From the NCBI GenBank assembly GCA_025966435.1, contig JAICRQ010000100.1, positions 1 through 9,363 on the forward strand: a stretch of 9,363 bases of DNA. The letters are read 5' to 3'. Source of the DNA: Anaerolineales bacterium (GTDB taxonomy: Bacteria; Chloroflexota; Anaerolineae; Anaerolineales; Villigracilaceae). Positions 6,702 through 9,363 of this stretch are shown here, in pieces (position 1 is the stretch's first letter; each line of letters begins with the position of its first letter). Position numbers and translations under genes: made by a program. Under the pieces are notes generated by a model. The model was not told where the DNA came from and made no database searches. It saw only the letters and a list, made by a program, of their open reading frames with translations.

Positions 6702-9143
6702 TCGAATCACAGCCCTGACCGTTACTGTATTGATTTTTTCATTGGGCAATGGGATGATGGATCCCTCAACAGGAATGTCATCGACTTCAAGTGAGACCTC
6801 ATTCCCCGGTCCCTCGCGTTTGACGGAGATCTCGTACCGGACTCCCCGAAAGCTGCGTACCGCTTCGAAGCCATTCCACTCTAACGGCATGACAGGTTTG
6901 ACTTCCAGCCCATCGAACGTGGGACGAATACCCAAAATGTATTGCGTGATCGCGACATAATTCCAGGCAGCCGTGCCGGTAAGCCAGGAATTTTTTGCTT
7001 CGCCGTGATTGATGGCGTCTTTTCCCGCAATCATCTGCGCATAGACATACGGTTCACACTTATGCAACTCACTGATGTCTTCGCGTGCCGATGGGTTGAT
7101 ACGTTTGTAATAGTCGAATGCTTTATCCCCACGCCCGACGATCGCTTCGGCGATCATGATCCATGGATTGGCATGACAAAAGATTCCGGCATTTTCTTTG
7201 TAGCCGGGCGGATACGAAGAAATCTCGCCGAGATGCAAATAATATTGGCTGAAGGCTGGCTGCTGTAAGACGATGCCATGCGGCGTGGCAAGGTGCTCTG
7301 CCACAGAATCCAGCGCTTTAACCGCGTTGCCATTGTCGAGGCCCAAGCCAGCCATTACACAGATACCCTGTGGCTCGATGAAAATCTTTCCTTCGGCATT
7401 TTCTTGCGACCCGAGCACCCGACCATAATCATCGTAAGCACGACGAAACCACTCTCCATCCCAGCCGGCCGCCCAGACGGTTCTTTCCATTTCTTTAGCT
7501 GCTTTTTGAACTTTGTCTATCTCTGCCTGATCATTACGGTGCCTGGCAATACCGGCCATTTCCTGGCATGCCAGCACGAACAATCCAGCGATAAACACGC
7601 TTTCCGCAACTTGCCCGTCTTTGTTCGTCGTCGTTTGGAAAGATTGACCAGGTGTGTCGGAAAAGCAGTTTAGATTCAGACAATCGTTCCAATCTGCCCG
7701 TCCGATGAGTGGGAGATTGTTTGGTCCAAGCCGGTCGAGGGTGTATTGCATGGAGCGCTGTAAATGTTCATACAGCGGCGCATCCGTGTCCGATTCGTTT
7801 TCATAGGGCACTTGTTCCTCTAAAATCGACCAATCGCCACTTTCTTTGATGTATGCAGCAACTCCCAGCACCAACCATGCCGGGTCATCATTGAAGCCGG
7901 AGCCGACGTCGTTATTGCCGCGTTTGGTGAGGGGCTGGTATTGATGAAAGGCGCCGCCGTTCCGCAACTGCGTCGCCGCTATATCCAAGATGCGCTCTCG
8001 TGCGCGTTCGGGAATCATGTGGACGAAGCCAAGCAAATCTTGATTGGAGTCACGAAAGCCCATGCCGCGCCCGATGCCGCTCTCGAAGTACGAAGCCGAG
8101 CGGCTCATATTGAACGTCACCATACATTGATAGGCGTTCCAAATGTTGACCATTCGATTCGTGTCTTCATCGGGTGTTGTCACCTGGAGTTTGCCCAGAA
8201 GCATCGTCCAGTATTCACGAAGCTCCTTAAAGGCTTGATCCGCACGGGTAGGCTGCAAATATTTCTCAAGCGTCTTCCGAGCCGCTCTCTTGTTGATTGT
8301 CTGTGAACCGGGCGGATCGAACTTATCATCCTTGGGATTCTCTTGATAGCCGAGAATAAAGAGTATTTCTTTCTGTTCCCCAGCCTTCAGATGCATTTTG
8401 ACATGATGCGACCCGATTGGCTGCCATCCATGCGCGACAGAATTACAGGATTCCCCACGTTCCACCACCGCAGGTTCATTCCAGCCACGATAGGGTCCAA
8501 GAAAATCCTCACGCCTTGTGTCGAAGCCAGCGAGTTGTTCGGAGCAGGCAAAATAGGCGAAGTGATCGCGGCGTTCGCGATATTCCGTCTTGTGGTAGAT
8601 CACCTCGTCAGCAATCTCGACTTGCCCGATAGAGTAATTACGCTGGAAGTTGGTCGCATCATCGTTCGCGTCCCACAGGCAAAACTCAATAGCTGAGAAT
8701 AGGCTCAGCTCGGCATCAGAGGTGCGCTCGTTTGACAATGTCACCTGCCAGATTTCAAGCGATTCTCCCAGTGGGACGAAATAACGAGTTGAAGATTTGA
8801 TTCCGTTAAGTCTGGACGTGATGACCGTATATCCCTGCCCGTAGCGGCACTCATATTCATCGAGCTGGACGCGCGTAGGCATCCACGAAGGTGACCAATA
8901 CGTTCCGGTTGCGTTATCGCGCAAATAAAGATAACGTCCACCCATATCCAGTGGCGCATTGTTGTAGCGATAACGCGTGAGGCGGCGCAGACGGGCATCC
9001 TTATAGAAGGAGTAACCGCCTGCGGTGTTGGAGATCAGACCGAAGTACGCTTCACAGCCCAGATAGTTGATCCACGGCAACGGCGTGTCTGGTCGGGTGA
9101 TGACGTATTCTCGATGTACATCATCGAAGTAGCCAAATTTCAT
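6699..9143 (-). CDS. cbp: Cellobiose phosphorylase, glycoside hydrolase family 94
   Basis: Cytoplasmic inverting phosphorylase (EC 2.4.1.20) that converts cellobiose plus phosphate into alpha-glucose 1-phosphate and glucose. At 814 residues it matches family members (about 810-820), and it has no signal peptide. The start MKFGYFDD...[18 protein letters not shown], followed by an [17 protein letters not shown] segment (residues 39-54), is the classic N-terminus of this enzyme and fixes the ATG at 9143. The beta-sandwich domain fills roughly residues 1-300 and the (alpha/alpha)6 barrel follows. Visible motifs are [13 protein letters not shown] (358-370, sugar binding), [14 protein letters not shown] (481-494, which holds the general-acid Asp), FCHANPW (655-661) and WLTGTAAW (720-727), the last two lining the phosphate site. 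The motifs and length favour cellobiose over cellodextrin (longer enzymes); chitobiose phosphorylase is the nearest alternative. No key residue appears lost. Its TAA stop overlaps the next start codon as TAATG, implying translational coupling. Confidence 0.93.
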   Translation of the reverse strand: MKFGYFDDVHREYVITRPDTPLPWINYLGCEAYFGLISNTAGGYSFYKDARLRRLTRYRYNNAPLDMGGRYLYLRDNATGTYWSPSWMPTRVQLDEYECRYGQGYTVITSRLNGIKSSTRYFVPLGESLEIWQVTLSNERTSDAELSLFSAIEFCLWDANDDATNFQRNYSIGQVEIADEVIYHKTEYRERRDHFAYFACSEQLAGFDTRREDFLGPYRGWNEPAVVERGESCNSVAHGWQPIGSHHVKMHLKAGEQKEILFILGYQENPKDDKFDPPGSQTINKRAARKTLEKYLQPTRADQAFKELREYWTMLLGKLQVTTPDEDTNRMVNIWNAYQCMVTFNMSRSASYFESGIGRGMGFRDSNQDLLGFVHMIPERARERILDIAATQLRNGGAFHQYQPLTKRGNNDVGSGFNDDPAWLVLGVAAYIKESGDWSILEEQVPYENESDTDAPLYEHLQRSMQYTLDRLGPNNLPLIGRADWNDCLNLNCFSDTPGQSFQTTTNKDGQVAESVFIAGLFVLACQEMAGIARHRNDQAEIDKVQKAAKEMERTVWAAGWDGEWFRRAYDDYGRVLGSQENAEGKIFIEPQGICVMAGLGLDNGNAVKALDSVAEHLATPHGIVLQQPAFSQYYLHLGEISSYPPGYKENAGIFCHANPWIMIAEAIVGRGDKAFDYYKRINPSAREDISELHKCEPYVYAQMIAGKDAINHGEAKNSWLTGTAAWNYVAITQYILGIRPTFDGLEVKPVMPLEWNGFEAVRSFRGVRYEISVKREGPGNEVSLEVDDIPVEGSIIPLPNEKINTVTVRAVIR

Positions 9144-9158
9144 GAAGGATTCCGTTTC

Positions 9159-9184
9159 TGTGGGGCGCGACGACCCGCCCTACA
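9159..9184. repeat. REP-like GC-rich palindrome at the gene junction before cellobiose phosphorylase
   Basis: On the plus strand the arm TGTGGGGCG (9159-9167) is the inverted complement of CGCCCTACA (9176-9184) with one mismatch, around an 8-base loop. Read on the minus strand it starts GTAGGGCGGGTCG, and its TAG (9182-9180) is the stop codon of the gene upstream. The same GTAGGGCGG start occurs in the palindrome at 2677-2712. No T-run follows on the coding strand, so this is unlikely to be a rho-independent terminator. The repeat ends 15 bases before the start codon of the next gene. Confidence 0.6.
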
Positions 9185-9363
9185 CCTTTGCCAGATCGTC
9201 TCCGATTTGAGCCAGCAGCGACGGGGAGACAAAGGTGGGGTGATTGATTGCGATCTGCTCGAGGGTCATATCGCTTGCCATACTCATATCTGCCATGAGC
9301 AGGAATCCGCCGATGTGTTTGGAAAGCACAGCGCGTCCATCGGGGTCATCGAGCAATTTTTGA
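9180..9363 (-). CDS. C-terminal end of an unidentified protein, possibly a GH3 glycosidase (partial)
   Basis: This is the last 60 codons of a gene that enters from beyond 9363; the first complete codon is 9362-9360 and the TAG stop is 9180-9182. The visible tail begins QKLLDDPDGRAVLSKHIGGF and continues through a Met-rich stretch with DMTLEQIA to a final DDLAKV. It looks like a small alpha-helical appendage. From memory, similar short tails (a DP-x-x-RAVL..KH..GF segment, then M-x-M....MTL.QIA) occur at the extreme C-terminus of some GH3 beta-glucosidases and other secreted or cytoplasmic carbohydrate hydrolases. No catalytic residue is visible, so the family assignment is weak and leans on the cellobiose phosphorylase that follows 36 bases downstream on the same strand. 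The stop codon lies inside a REP-like palindrome, so the original end of this protein may have been altered. That this is a real coding end is much surer than the GH3 label. Confidence 0.5.
   Translation of the reverse strand, partial: QKLLDDPDGRAVLSKHIGGFLLMADMSMASDMTLEQIAINHPTFVSPSLLAQIGDDLAKV

Noticed and set aside
6699..9143. Cellodextrin or laminaribiose phosphorylase instead of cellobiose phosphorylase
   Set aside because: Those GH94 enzymes are usually longer (over 900 residues), and the N-terminus and [11 protein letters not shown] segment match the cellobiose type. Chitobiose phosphorylase remains a minor alternative.
1..9363. CRISPR array, tRNA or rRNA genes, transposase genes, origin of replication
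   Set aside because: No regularly spaced repeats, cloverleaf-like segments, rRNA motifs or transposase-like frames were seen. The window is almost completely filled by coding sequence.

Overview
The window looks like one tightly packed, single-strand gene cluster from a bacterium that degrades plant beta-glucans. Every supported gene is on the minus strand, so transcription runs from position 9363 towards 1. The gaps are tiny (at most 37 bases) or are overlaps, so there is no room for a promoter inside the window; the cluster's promoter should lie beyond 9363. My best guess at the source is a Chloroflexota (Anaerolineae-like) organism. This rests on the lipoprotein signal peptides followed by Thr/Pro-rich linkers, the style of the MacB/FtsX-type transporter genes and the REP-like G+C-rich palindromes. 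It is an impression, not proof.

In transcription order: (1) the last 60 residues of a gene cut by the window edge, possibly the tail of a GH3 glycosidase (9180-9363); (2) a GH94 cellobiose phosphorylase (6699-9143); (3) a lipoprotein membrane-fusion/periplasmic adaptor protein (5629-6699); (4) a 970-residue duplicated FtsX/MacB-type permease with about ten membrane segments (2708-5620); (5) an ABC ATPase carrying an AbrB/SpoVT-like domain and a tail (1639-2670); (6) a second, plain ABC ATPase (929-1642); (7) the first 300 residues of a lipoprotein GH3 beta-glucosidase or beta-glucan exohydrolase (1-900), cut by the other edge. The two edge genes are real although neither is a complete open reading frame here.

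Working model: a surface GH3 lipoprotein trims cello-oligosaccharides or beta-glucans outside the membrane. Imported cellobiose is split by phosphorolysis in the cytoplasm into glucose 1-phosphate and glucose, which saves ATP. No sugar importer lies in the window. Instead the phosphorylase gene overlaps the start of a complete adaptor-permease-ATPase-ATPase set of the type VII (MacB/LolCDE/FtsEX/YbbAP) ABC superfamily, which normally moves things out of the membrane or transmits force across it. Why that machine sits in a cellobiose operon is the main open question.

The most unusual features are the AbrB-like domain fused to one of the two ATPases, the apparently asymmetric build of the transporter (one double-length permease with two different ATPases), and two related GTAGGGCGG palindromes. 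Each palindrome lies at a gene junction and itself supplies the TAG stop codon of the gene before it.
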